Origin: Nocardioides sp.
Lineage (GTDB): Bacteria > Actinomycetota > Actinomycetes > Propionibacteriales > Nocardioidaceae
NCBI GenBank assembly: GCA_030452025.1
Contig: JAKDNC010000079.1
Coordinates: forward strand, 1 to 10,146
DNA: 10,146 nt
Direction: 5' to 3'
Shown: positions 1 through 5,779 of the stretch, piece after piece
How the letters are laid out: each line of letters starts with the position of its first letter
Position numbering within the stretch: position 1 is the stretch's first letter
Translations under genes and position numbers: made by a program
Notes under the pieces: model-generated
The model's database searches: none
Told to the model about the DNA's origin: nothing
The model's input: only the letters and a program-made list of their open reading frames with translations

Positions 1-2
1 AG

Positions 3-548
3 TATGTCAAGAAGGACGAGCCCGACGAGCACTACACGAAGGTCGGCCGCTGGGCGACGGTCGCGGCGACGATCGTCGCGATCGGGACCGCCCAGGTCGC
101 GGCGTCCTACACCAACATCATGGACTACCTGCAGACTCTCTTCGGCTTCTTCAACGCACCACTCTTCGCGACCTTCATCCTCGGAATGTTCTGGAAGCGG
201 ATGTCGGCCACCGCTGGTTGGGTGGGTCTCGTCGCCGGAACCGGGAGCGCCATCGGTGTCTGGGTGCTCAGCGAGGATGTCACCGGGACGATCGGCCTGG
301 CCGGTCAGGGTGCGGCCTTCGTCGCTGCGGGCGTCGCCTTCGTGGTCGACATCCTCGTCAGCGTCGTGGTCAGCCTGATGACCCGCCCACGCGAGGAGTC
401 CGAGCTGCGGGGCCTGGTCTATTCGCTGACTCCGAAGAAGGACTTCCGTGACGAGGGTGAGCCCGAGCTTGCCTGGTTCCAGCAGCCCACCAAGCTGGCA
501 GCCATCGGGCTGGTGGCCGTCATCGCACTCAACGTCATCTTCTGGTGA
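3..548 (+). CDS. Sodium:solute symporter (SSS family), C-terminal part
   Basis: This is the last 181 residues of a membrane transporter that would couple solute uptake to the sodium gradient. The reading frame is open to the left edge (first full codon at position 3), so the gene starts outside the window; the ATG at 120 is internal. About five hydrophobic segments are visible: one around WATVAATIVAIGTAQVAASY, one around LFATFILGMFWKRM, two in the middle rich in Gly/Ala/Val, and a final one ending in LNVIFW at the C-terminus. The stretch FGFFNAPLFATFILGMFWKR is typical of the late helices of SGLT-like symporters, and a short terminal helix ending in N-x-I-F-W is common in sugar-type members. 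The substrate cannot be read from this fragment. The small membrane gene follows after 11 bases, so the two are probably co-transcribed. Family assignment is firm; an SGLT-like subfamily is inference. Confidence 0.88.
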   Translation, partial: YVKKDEPDEHYTKVGRWATVAATIVAIGTAQVAASYTNIMDYLQTLFGFFNAPLFATFILGMFWKRMSATAGWVGLVAGTGSAIGVWVLSEDVTGTIGLAGQGAAFVAAGVAFVVDILVSVVVSLMTRPREESELRGLVYSLTPKKDFRDEGEPELAWFQQPTKLAAIGLVAVIALNVIFW

Positions 549-559
549 GGGAGGACCAC

Positions 560-856
560 ATGAGCAACACGACACCGAAATCGGGTCGCAGCGGCAGGGA
601 CTCCCACACCGCACGCGCCTTCGACATCCGCACTTTCATCGCGCTGCTGATCGGCATCTACGGCGTGGTACTGGTGCTGACCGCGATCTTCTCGACCAGC
701 GACGCGGATCTCGACAAGGCGGGCGGGGTCAACGTCAACCTCTGGGCCGGGATCGGGATGATCGTGGCGGCCGCAGCATTCCAGGCGTGGGCCCTGTGGC
801 GTCCGGTGATCGTCCCGGACAAGCCTCCTGCCGAGTCCTCAGACGTCGAGAGCTGA
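560..856 (+). CDS. Small two-helix membrane protein downstream of symporter
   Basis: I do not recognise a named family. The 98-residue product has a polar, basic N-terminus, a first membrane segment at about residues 24-44 (IRTFIALLIGIYGVVLVLTA), a short acidic loop, a second membrane segment at about 60-80 (LWAGIGMIVAAAAFQAWALW) and a polar tail. The ATG at 560 is preferred over the in-frame GTG at 545, because an AGGGAGGA ribosome site lies at 548-555, four bases before it, and the GTG lies inside the symporter coding end. It follows the symporter by 11 bases and is probably translated from the same message. An accessory role for the transporter is only inference from position. Confidence 0.78.
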   Translation: MSNTTPKSGRSGRDSHTARAFDIRTFIALLIGIYGVVLVLTAIFSTSDADLDKAGGVNVNLWAGIGMIVAAAAFQAWALWRPVIVPDKPPAESSDVES

Positions 857-858
857 GA

Positions 859-913
859 GCGCCGAGTCGTCACGAGTTGAGCCTTGATGGGTCATGTCGT
901 GGCGACTCGGCGC
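859..913. terminator. 17-bp inverted repeat, probable bidirectional terminator
   Basis: The arms at 859-875 (GCGCCGAGTCGTCACGA) and 897-913 (TCGTGGCGACTCGGCGC) pair over 17 positions with a single mismatch, which is a G:U wobble in the plus-strand RNA and A:C in the minus-strand RNA. The loop is 21 bases. The repeat begins three bases after the stop of the plus-strand membrane gene and ends seven bases before the stop of the minus-strand lipoprotein gene, so it sits exactly between two convergent genes. There is no clear U-run on either side, as is common for actinobacterial terminators. The structure is directly visible; the terminator role is inferred from position. Confidence 0.72.
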
Positions 914-920
914 GTGGCGG

Positions 921-1592
921 TCAGCGCCAGAAGAGCGGCTCGCCGTCATACACGTCGTAGTCGGTGTCGCTGGAGTCGAACATGACCCCGTCGACCGTCT
1001 CTCCCTTGCTGGCCAGCTGGATGGTGCAGGAGTCCAGTGTGTCGCCGGGCTTGACCTCGCTGTCGAAGGACTCACCGTTGCAGGGGTCGAACGAGGTGAA
1101 CTCGATCAGGTGGGTCGCCGGCTGCTCACCGATCATCCCGGTCAGGTCGGTGCTGGGGTCATAGCCAGAAGCGTCGCCGGAAACGACCTCGCCGGTCACC
1201 TTCACGAAGAACGGGGTGTACTTGTTGGGGTCCTCCTTCAGGTTCAACTCCTTGAGTTGAGCGCTGGTGCCCTCCTCGATCTCGCTGACGGTCAACTTCA
1301 CCACGAGCCCGTCCTCGTCGGTGACCGTCGCGGTGTCGCCGATGCTCAGCTCCTCACCGGCGGGCGTCAGGTCGGCGTCGGCTGTGTCGGCCGCGGCTTC
1401 CGTCTCCTCGGTCTCCGTCTCCTCGGTCTCCGGCTCCGCCTCGGCGTCCTCGGACTCTTCCTCGCTGGCGCTCTCGGTGGCGCTGGGGGTCTCCGAGCCC
1501 TCGCTGTCACTCGAGGAGTCGTCGGAGCCGCAGGCGGTCAGGGCCAGAGCGGCCAGGGTCGCGGTCAGGCCGAGGGCCAGCTTCTGCTTCAT
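921..1592 (-). CDS. Secreted lipoprotein with acidic linker and DUF4352-like domain
   Basis: The 223-residue product has a lipoprotein signal peptide: basic start MKQK, a hydrophobic core, and the lipobox LTAC with the lipidated cysteine at residue 21. It would be anchored on the outer face of the cell membrane. Residues 22 to about 78 form a low-complexity acidic Ser/Glu/Thr linker, including a repeated ETEET unit. The remaining roughly 145 residues look like a beta-sandwich domain of the DUF4352 kind seen in many actinobacterial lipoproteins, with two cysteines (in DPCNGE and DSCTIQ) that could form a disulfide. The start at 1592 is chosen over the ATG at 1604 because GGAGGA (1597-1602) lies four bases upstream of it and overlaps the earlier ATG. 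It is downstream of the hydrogenase operon on the same strand but separated by 128 bases, and nothing in it suggests a hydrogenase role. Confidence 0.85.
   Translation of the reverse strand: MKQKLALGLTATLAALALTACGSDDSSSDSEGSETPSATESASEEESEDAEAEPETEETETEETEAAADTADADLTPAGEELSIGDTATVTDEDGLVVKLTVSEIEEGTSAQLKELNLKEDPNKYTPFFVKVTGEVVSGDASGYDPSTDLTGMIGEQPATHLIEFTSFDPCNGESFDSEVKPGDTLDSCTIQLASKGETVDGVMFDSSDTDYDVYDGEPLFWR
1401..1430. repeat. Perfect 15-bp tandem duplication inside lipoprotein linker
   Basis: The unit CGTCTCCTCGGTCTC occurs twice head to tail (1401-1415 and 1416-1430) with no mismatch. Being a multiple of three, it keeps frame, and on the minus strand it encodes the repeated glutamate/threonine segment of the lipoprotein linker. 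This is a site where linker length could change by slippage. Confidence 0.9.
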
Positions 1593-1596
1593 GAGT

Positions 1597-1602
1597 TCCT
1601 CC
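1597..1602 (-). promoter_or_regulatory. Ribosome binding site deciding the lipoprotein start
   Basis: Read on the minus strand this is GGAGGA, four bases before the ATG at 1592. The alternative ATG at 1604 overlaps it and has no comparable site, so the start MKQKLALG is favoured. Confidence 0.7.
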
Positions 1603-1667
1603 ATCAGGTTGGTCCGGATGCCGGCGTAGCCGGCGCGTGGAAGAAGCCATGCCCGTCTCCGGTCGGG

Positions 1668-1682
1668 CTAAACCTGGTTCAG
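1668..1682. promoter_or_regulatory. Near-palindrome in the gap upstream of the lipoprotein
   Basis: On the minus strand the sequence CTGAACCAGGTTTAG is symmetric about its central base except for one pair. It lies 76-90 bases before the lipoprotein start, in the 128-base gap after the hydrogenase operon, where a promoter for the lipoprotein would be expected. A regulator binding site is possible. I see no convincing -35/-10 pair. The rest of the gap (1593-1720) holds only short GC-rich self-complementary stretches. Confidence 0.25.
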
Positions 1683-1720
1683 GGACAGATCCGTTGTGGG
1701 CCTGACCACGCTGCGGCCAA

Positions 1721-2473
1721 TCAGGCGGAAAGCCTCGGAGCCACCGCGTCCAGCTGCCAGTCGGTCCACCTCTGCAGGTGCGCCGCATCGCTCGAGGTGA
1801 GCAGGTCGCAGGCGAATCCCCAGTGGAGGGCCACCCGGTCGCCGGGAGACACCTCGCCGAGGAAGGAGCCGCCCCCGGTCAGATACTCGACCCGGGACTC
1901 GACCGGTTCACCCAGCGACAGCCTCCGGTCGCGGTATTCCAAGTGGCGCGAACGCACGACGAGTTGCTCCGGGCCGACCTCGACGACCTCGGCCTGAGCG
2001 ATCCGACACGAGTCGAGCACCTCGAGGGGCTCCGGCCTTCCCGTGCCCAGCAACCTTGTCCAGGGATAGATCGAGAACACGTGGAAGGCATGTGTGGGCG
2101 CGGCCTCCACGAGCACGGACTCGTCGAGGTGCGTCCAGTATGACGCCGCCTGCGGACCGAACCGGTCCAGCAGTGCGGCCCCGAAGTCCGCGCGGTCCAC
2201 CTCGGCGGTGAGGTCGTTTCCGGTCCAGTAGGCCCGGACCACGTCCGCGGCCAAGGGGTCGGCACGCCCGGTCATCGCTGCGATCAGCTCTTGGTAGGGC
2301 CAGGCACCCGAGAATCCGGCGGCGAGTCCGGGAACCAGCCCGGGATCACCGCCACCGCAGGCAACCGCACGCAGCGCCGCCGAGTCGGCCGGACCGCAGT
2401 AGCCCAACGAGTTCGGGGCGTGGGCGTAGCGGGAGAAGAGCCTGCGCCCGGCTTCGTCCACGCCCTTGGCCAT
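1721..2473 (-). CDS. DUF6390-type hydrogenase-operon protein, possible C-terminal HypC-like domain
   Basis: A 250-residue soluble protein of unknown function. It matches my memory of the DUF6390 family, found next to hyp genes in actinobacteria. No signal peptide or membrane segment is visible. Residues 1-145 are a mixed region with RYAHAPNSLGYCGPADS near the start (Cys26) and HAFHVFSIYPW at 128-138. Residues 152-225 resemble HypC: DSCRIAQAEVVEV (Cys156) lines up with MCLGIPGQVVEI, and SPGDRVALHWGFA (His217) lines up with VEGDWVLVHVGFA of the hypC product in this operon. The Cys-to-His spacing is 61 residues against 48 in the two HypC proteins, so an insertion would be needed. The ATG at 2473 follows the hypD stop by four bases, with a GAGGG site overlapping that stop, so it should be translationally coupled to hypD. 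It is the last gene of the operon. A role with HypD in Fe(CN)2CO assembly is inference; the HypC resemblance is my own reading. Confidence 0.82.
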   Translation of the reverse strand: MAKGVDEAGRRLFSRYAHAPNSLGYCGPADSAALRAVACGGGDPGLVPGLAAGFSGAWPYQELIAAMTGRADPLAADVVRAYWTGNDLTAEVDRADFGAALLDRFGPQAASYWTHLDESVLVEAAPTHAFHVFSIYPWTRLLGTGRPEPLEVLDSCRIAQAEVVEVGPEQLVVRSRHLEYRDRRLSLGEPVESRVEYLTGGGSFLGEVSPGDRVALHWGFACDLLTSSDAAHLQRWTDWQLDAVAPRLSA

Positions 2474-2477
2474 GCCC

Positions 2478-3611
2478 TCAGACGCCGGCAGTCTGACCGA
2501 TCATGTCGGCGGCCTCTCGATGCATGCGCCCGAAGTTGTAGTACGCCGCACACGCACCCTCGGGGGAGACCATGCAGGTGCCGATCGGGGTCTCCGGGGT
2601 GCAGGCAGTTCCGAACACCTTGCACTCCCACGGCTTGATCACGCCCTTGAGCACCTCGCCGCACTGGCAGGCCTTCGGGTCGGCGACGCGGACGCCGGGC
2701 ATGGAGAAGCGCTCCTCCGCGTCGAAGTCCGCGTAGGCCCCGTTGATCTTCAGCGCGCTCTGCGAGATGAAGCCGAGGCCGCGCCACTCGAAGTGGGGGC
2801 GAAGCTCCATCGTCTCGCCCAGCAGCTTCAGCGCCTGGACGTTGCCCTCCTCCCGGACGACGCGTCCGTACTGGTTCTCCACCTCGCACCTGCCGTCGCG
2901 GATCTGCTGGAGCAGCATGTGGACTGTGGCCAAGATGTCGAGGGGCTCGAAGCCGGCCACGACCAGCGGCTTCCCATAGGTCTCGGGGACGAACCGGTAG
3001 GGGCGGGTTCCCACCACCGTCGAGACGTGGCCCGGGCCGAGAAATCCGTGCAGGCGCAGGTCGGGGGACTCGAGGATCGCCCGGATCGGGGGCACGATCG
3101 TCACGTGGTTGCAGAAGACCGAGAAGTTCTGCACGCCGAGCTGTTTGGCCCGGACCAAGGTGACGGCGGTGGACGGGGCGGTGGTCTCGAAGCCGACCGC
3201 GAAGAAGACGACGTGCTTGCCGGGGTTGTCTCCGGCGATCTTCAGGGCGTCGAGCGGGGAGTAGACGAAGCGCACGTCGGCGCCGCGCGCCTTCGCATCG
3301 AGCAAGGACCCCCTGGAGCCGGGCACCCGCATCATGTCTCCAAAGGTCGTGAAGATGACGTCGGGCTGCTCGGCCAGCCACATCGCGTCGTCCACGCGTC
3401 CCATCGGGATCACGCAGACCGGGCACCCGGGTCCGTGCACGAGCTCGATGCCGGGCGGCAGGATGTGTTCGAGCCCGTGGCGGTAGATGGTGTGCGTGTG
3501 TCCACCACACACCTCCATGAACTTGAACTCGTCCTCACCGGCGAGCTGAGTGATGGACTTGACCAGCGCGCGGGCTGCTGCCGGGTCACGGAATTCATCG
3601 ACGAACTTCAT
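2478..3611 (-). CDS. hypD: HypD, [NiFe]-hydrogenase Fe(CN)2CO assembly protein
   Basis: HypD is the iron-sulfur scaffold that, with HypC, assembles the Fe(CN)2CO group and receives cyanide from HypE. The product has 377 residues, the usual length. All family motifs are present: CGGHTH (Cys35), GPGCPVC (Cys63 and Cys66), GFETTAP at 140-146, GPGHVS at 192-197 and GFEPLD. The C-terminal iron-sulfur region has Cys315, Cys317, Cys330, Cys337, Cys346 and Cys354, in the pattern QCGEVLKG, KPWECKVFG, CTPETPIGTC and EGAC. The ATG at 3611 gives the normal N-terminus MKFVDEFRD and has a GAGGTGA site a few bases upstream. It follows hypC copy 1 by 42 bases containing a strong hairpin, and the DUF6390-type gene follows four bases after its stop. 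Confidence 0.97.
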   Translation of the reverse strand: MKFVDEFRDPAAARALVKSITQLAGEDEFKFMEVCGGHTHTIYRHGLEHILPPGIELVHGPGCPVCVIPMGRVDDAMWLAEQPDVIFTTFGDMMRVPGSRGSLLDAKARGADVRFVYSPLDALKIAGDNPGKHVVFFAVGFETTAPSTAVTLVRAKQLGVQNFSVFCNHVTIVPPIRAILESPDLRLHGFLGPGHVSTVVGTRPYRFVPETYGKPLVVAGFEPLDILATVHMLLQQIRDGRCEVENQYGRVVREEGNVQALKLLGETMELRPHFEWRGLGFISQSALKINGAYADFDAEERFSMPGVRVADPKACQCGEVLKGVIKPWECKVFGTACTPETPIGTCMVSPEGACAAYYNFGRMHREAADMIGQTAGV

Positions 3612-3631
3612 GGACCTGTCACCTCTCCTTG

Positions 3632-3653
3632 CACGCGCACTGGCGTGCGCGTG
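3632..3653 (-). promoter_or_regulatory. 9-bp perfect hairpin between hypC and hypD
   Basis: In the minus-strand transcript the arms CACGCGCAC and GTGCGCGTG pair perfectly over nine bases around a GCCA loop. The hairpin begins directly after the hypC stop codon and is followed by the hypD ribosome site region (AAGGAGAGGTGA) rather than a U-run. It is therefore more likely an mRNA processing or stability element, or a modulator of hypD translation, than a full terminator. The structure is visible; the role is inference. Confidence 0.6.
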
Positions 3654-3926
3654 TCATGCGATCTGCGAGGAGTTGAATGCGTCGATCTCGTTCGCATAGT
3701 CCTCACCCATCTTCCTGACCTGGTCCAGGGTCAGCTGGGCCTCGGTCTCGTCGATCTTCGCCATCGCGAAGCCGACATGGACGAGGACCCAGTCGCCCTC
3801 GACCAGCCCGCTTCCGGCCAGCAGACGGACGCTGATCACCCGTTGCACGCCGTTGACCGCGACTTTGGCGAGATGTTGCTCGGCGTCGGTGATCTCGACG
3901 ACCTGTCCCGGTATTCCTAGGCACAT
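3654..3926 (-). CDS. hypC: HypC (copy 1), hydrogenase maturation chaperone
   Basis: HypC/HupF-family chaperone that partners HypD and carries the Fe(CN)2CO unit to the large-subunit precursor. The 90-residue product starts MCLGIPGQVVEI, with the essential Cys2 exposed after methionine removal, and has the second family motif DWVLVHVGFAMAKID (His50). The tail from about residue 62 is the usual helical extension. The start at 3926 is fixed by the Cys2 requirement. It lies 36 bases downstream of hypE and 42 bases upstream of hypD, so it is probably the HypD partner, while copy 2 sits with hypF and the endopeptidase. Confidence 0.96.
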   Translation of the reverse strand: MCLGIPGQVVEITDAEQHLAKVAVNGVQRVISVRLLAGSGLVEGDWVLVHVGFAMAKIDETEAQLTLDQVRKMGEDYANEIDAFNSSQIA

Positions 3927-3962
3927 GGTGGGTGCCGCCTCTCTGTTCGTGAGTCTGGAGTG

Positions 3963-5078
3963 TCAGCAGATTCGGGGAAGGGGATCGCCGACGAGCATGT
4001 CGACGATCCGGCTGCCGCCGAACGGGGTGCGCAGCGCCACCATCCCCGGCGGCTCGGGGACGACCTGCCCGACGACGACGGCTTCGACGCCGAGCGGATG
4101 GGCACGCAGGGCGGCCACCGCGGCCTCGGCCTGCTCCTCGGGCACCACCGCGACGAACTTGCCCTCGTTGGCCACGTAGATGGGATCGATCCCGAGCATG
4201 TCGCAGGCACCGAGCACCTGCGGATGCACCGGCAGCGCGGCCTCGTCGAGGATCACCCCGATGCCCGCAGTCTGGGCGAGCTCGTTGCACACGGTGCCGA
4301 GACCGCCGCGCGTGGCGTCGCGCATCCAGCGCGTCCCCGGTGCCGCTGTGAGCAGCGCGGCGACCATCTCGTGCACGGGCGCCGTGTCGGAGACGATCTC
4401 ATCGGCGTCGATGGCCAGGTCGCCGCGCGCGAGCATCACCGCCATGCCGTGGTCGCCCAGTGCACCGGAGAGCACCAGCCGGTCGCCGGCCTCGACGAGA
4501 TCCGCGCCGAGCTGTCGGCCGGCCGGGACCACACCCACCCCGGCGGTGGAGATGTAGAGGCCGTCGGCCGCGCCCTTGGCCACCACCTTCGTGTCGCCGG
4601 TGACGATCTGTACGCCGGCCGCATCGGCTGCCTGCCTCATGTCGGCCACGATCGAGCGCAAGCGGGAGATCGCGAAGCCCTCCTCGATCACGAACGCGGC
4701 GGAGAGCCACTGAGGGACCGCGCCGCTCACGGCGAGGTCGTTGACCGTGCCGTGGACCGCGAGGTGGCCGATGGTCCCGCCGGGGAATTCGATCGGCTGG
4801 ACCACGAAGGAGTCGGTGGAGAACGCGAGCCGCTCACCGGAGGGCAGGGCGAGGACCGCGCCGTCGCCGAGCTGCTCGAGCTCGGGGTTGCGGAAGGCCT
4901 CGACGAACACGTTGTCGGTCAACGCCGCCGAGGACTTCCCGCCGGCGCCGTGGGCGAGGGTGATCAACTCGTCGATCAGCCGTGGACGGCGCTTGCGGAA
5001 CTCCTCGATCTTGAGAAGCATCCGGTCCTCGCGTCCGACGTGTGAGTTCGTCGACGCGCTGGTCACAGGGCTGGTCAT
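3963..5078 (-). CDS. hypE: HypE, carbamoyl dehydratase making the CN ligand
   Basis: HypE receives a carbamoyl group from HypF on its C-terminal cysteine and uses ATP to dehydrate it to a thiocyanate, the cyanide source for the active-site iron. The 371-residue product is an AIR-synthase-related ATP-binding enzyme. The N-terminal glycine motif HGAGGK is at 43-48, the central FSTDSFVVQP, GDTKVV and DATRGGLG motifs are present, and the protein ends in the diagnostic PRIC with Cys371. The N-terminus is about 20 residues longer than a start at the internal Met20 would give. The ATG at 5078 is preferred because GGGAGG lies six bases before it and it forms an ATGA overlap with the stop of the SIS gene upstream, implying coupled translation. 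Confidence 0.97.
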   Translation of the reverse strand: MTSPVTSASTNSHVGREDRMLLKIEEFRKRRPRLIDELITLAHGAGGKSSAALTDNVFVEAFRNPELEQLGDGAVLALPSGERLAFSTDSFVVQPIEFPGGTIGHLAVHGTVNDLAVSGAVPQWLSAAFVIEEGFAISRLRSIVADMRQAADAAGVQIVTGDTKVVAKGAADGLYISTAGVGVVPAGRQLGADLVEAGDRLVLSGALGDHGMAVMLARGDLAIDADEIVSDTAPVHEMVAALLTAAPGTRWMRDATRGGLGTVCNELAQTAGIGVILDEAALPVHPQVLGACDMLGIDPIYVANEGKFVAVVPEEQAEAAVAALRAHPLGVEAVVVGQVVPEPPGMVALRTPFGGSRIVDMLVGDPLPRIC

Positions 5079-5779
5079 CGGATGCCTCCCGGCGCTCGTG
5101 AGCCCGCGGCCATCAGGTCGGCGACTCGTCGTTCGGTCTCTTCCTGGACGATCGACCAGAGCCGGAAGCCGATGCGGGCATGGCTCTCCTGGATCCGATG
5201 GATACTCTGGGAGTGGACGGTGAAGCAGTGGTCCACGTCCTCGCTCGTCGACATCGATCCGCCCTCGTGGCCTGCGAACCCGATCGTGAGCAGGCCACGA
5301 TGCTTGGCCTCGGAGAGTGCCCGGATCAGGTCGTCGGAGTTGCCGGAGGTGGACAGGGCGATCGCCACGTCGACCGGTCTGGAGTGGGCGATCACCTGGC
5401 GGGAGAAGATCAGCTCGAACCCGACGTCGTTGCCGAGCGCGGTCACCACCGCCTGGTCGGCGGCCAGGGACCAGGCGGGGACGGCGCGCCCCCGCACCGG
5501 TCGGCAGAACAGCGATGCGAGGGTGGCCGCGTCCGTGGAGCTTCCTCCGTTCCCGAACGTGTAGAGCCGACCGCCACGTGCGAACCGGTCGGACATGGCG
5601 ATGCCGGCGGCCCGGAGGTCCTCCTCGTACTCCTCGAGGGAGGCCTGTTGGAGCCGTGCGCTCACCTCGGCCTTGCCCCGGGCCGATGCCGCGAGATCGG
5701 TCAGCAACGCATCGACATCGGTCTCGGTGCCCTCGATGAACGGGTAGAGGAAGTCGGTGTTCTGGTTCAGCTCACTCAT
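5075..5779 (-). CDS. SIS-domain protein, GmhA-like (sedoheptulose-7-phosphate isomerase family)
   Basis: A 234-residue single SIS-domain protein. Family features are an N-terminal helical region, the phosphosugar-binding loop FGNGGSSTDA at 75-84, the second loop STSGNSDDLIRAL at 143-155, and the GmhA signature IQESH at 196-200. GmhA enzymes convert sedoheptulose 7-phosphate to a heptose phosphate; the related DiaA binds DnaA. An actinobacterial hyp operon gives no obvious reason for heptose synthesis, so the true substrate is unknown. The start at 5779 is supported by GGAGGG six bases upstream and an ATGA overlap with the SIS-HypC fusion gene before it; it also overlaps hypE by four bases. 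Being sandwiched between coupled hyp genes points to a part in hydrogenase maturation, which is inference. The motifs look intact, so it could be catalytic or ligand-binding. Confidence 0.88.
   Translation of the reverse strand: MSELNQNTDFLYPFIEGTETDVDALLTDLAASARGKAEVSARLQQASLEEYEEDLRAAGIAMSDRFARGGRLYTFGNGGSSTDAATLASLFCRPVRGRAVPAWSLAADQAVVTALGNDVGFELIFSRQVIAHSRPVDVAIALSTSGNSDDLIRALSEAKHRGLLTIGFAGHEGGSMSTSEDVDHCFTVHSQSIHRIQESHARIGFRLWSIVQEETERRVADLMAAGSRAPGGIR

Noticed and set aside
1620..1634. GCCGGC-GTA-GCCGGC inverted repeat before the lipoprotein
   Set aside because: Six-base GC palindromes are expected often in DNA of this composition, and it has no clear functional position.
1651..1668. 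Short hairpin GCCCG/CGGGC after the DUF6390-type gene as operon terminator
   Set aside because: The stem is only five bases with an eight-base loop and no U-run follows, so I cannot support it as a terminator.
2466..3920. Long plus-strand open frame of 484 codons opposite hypD and hypC
   Set aside because: It is a GC-rich antisense shadow. The minus strand here encodes complete hypD and hypC with all family motifs, and the plus-strand translation has no recognisable domain.
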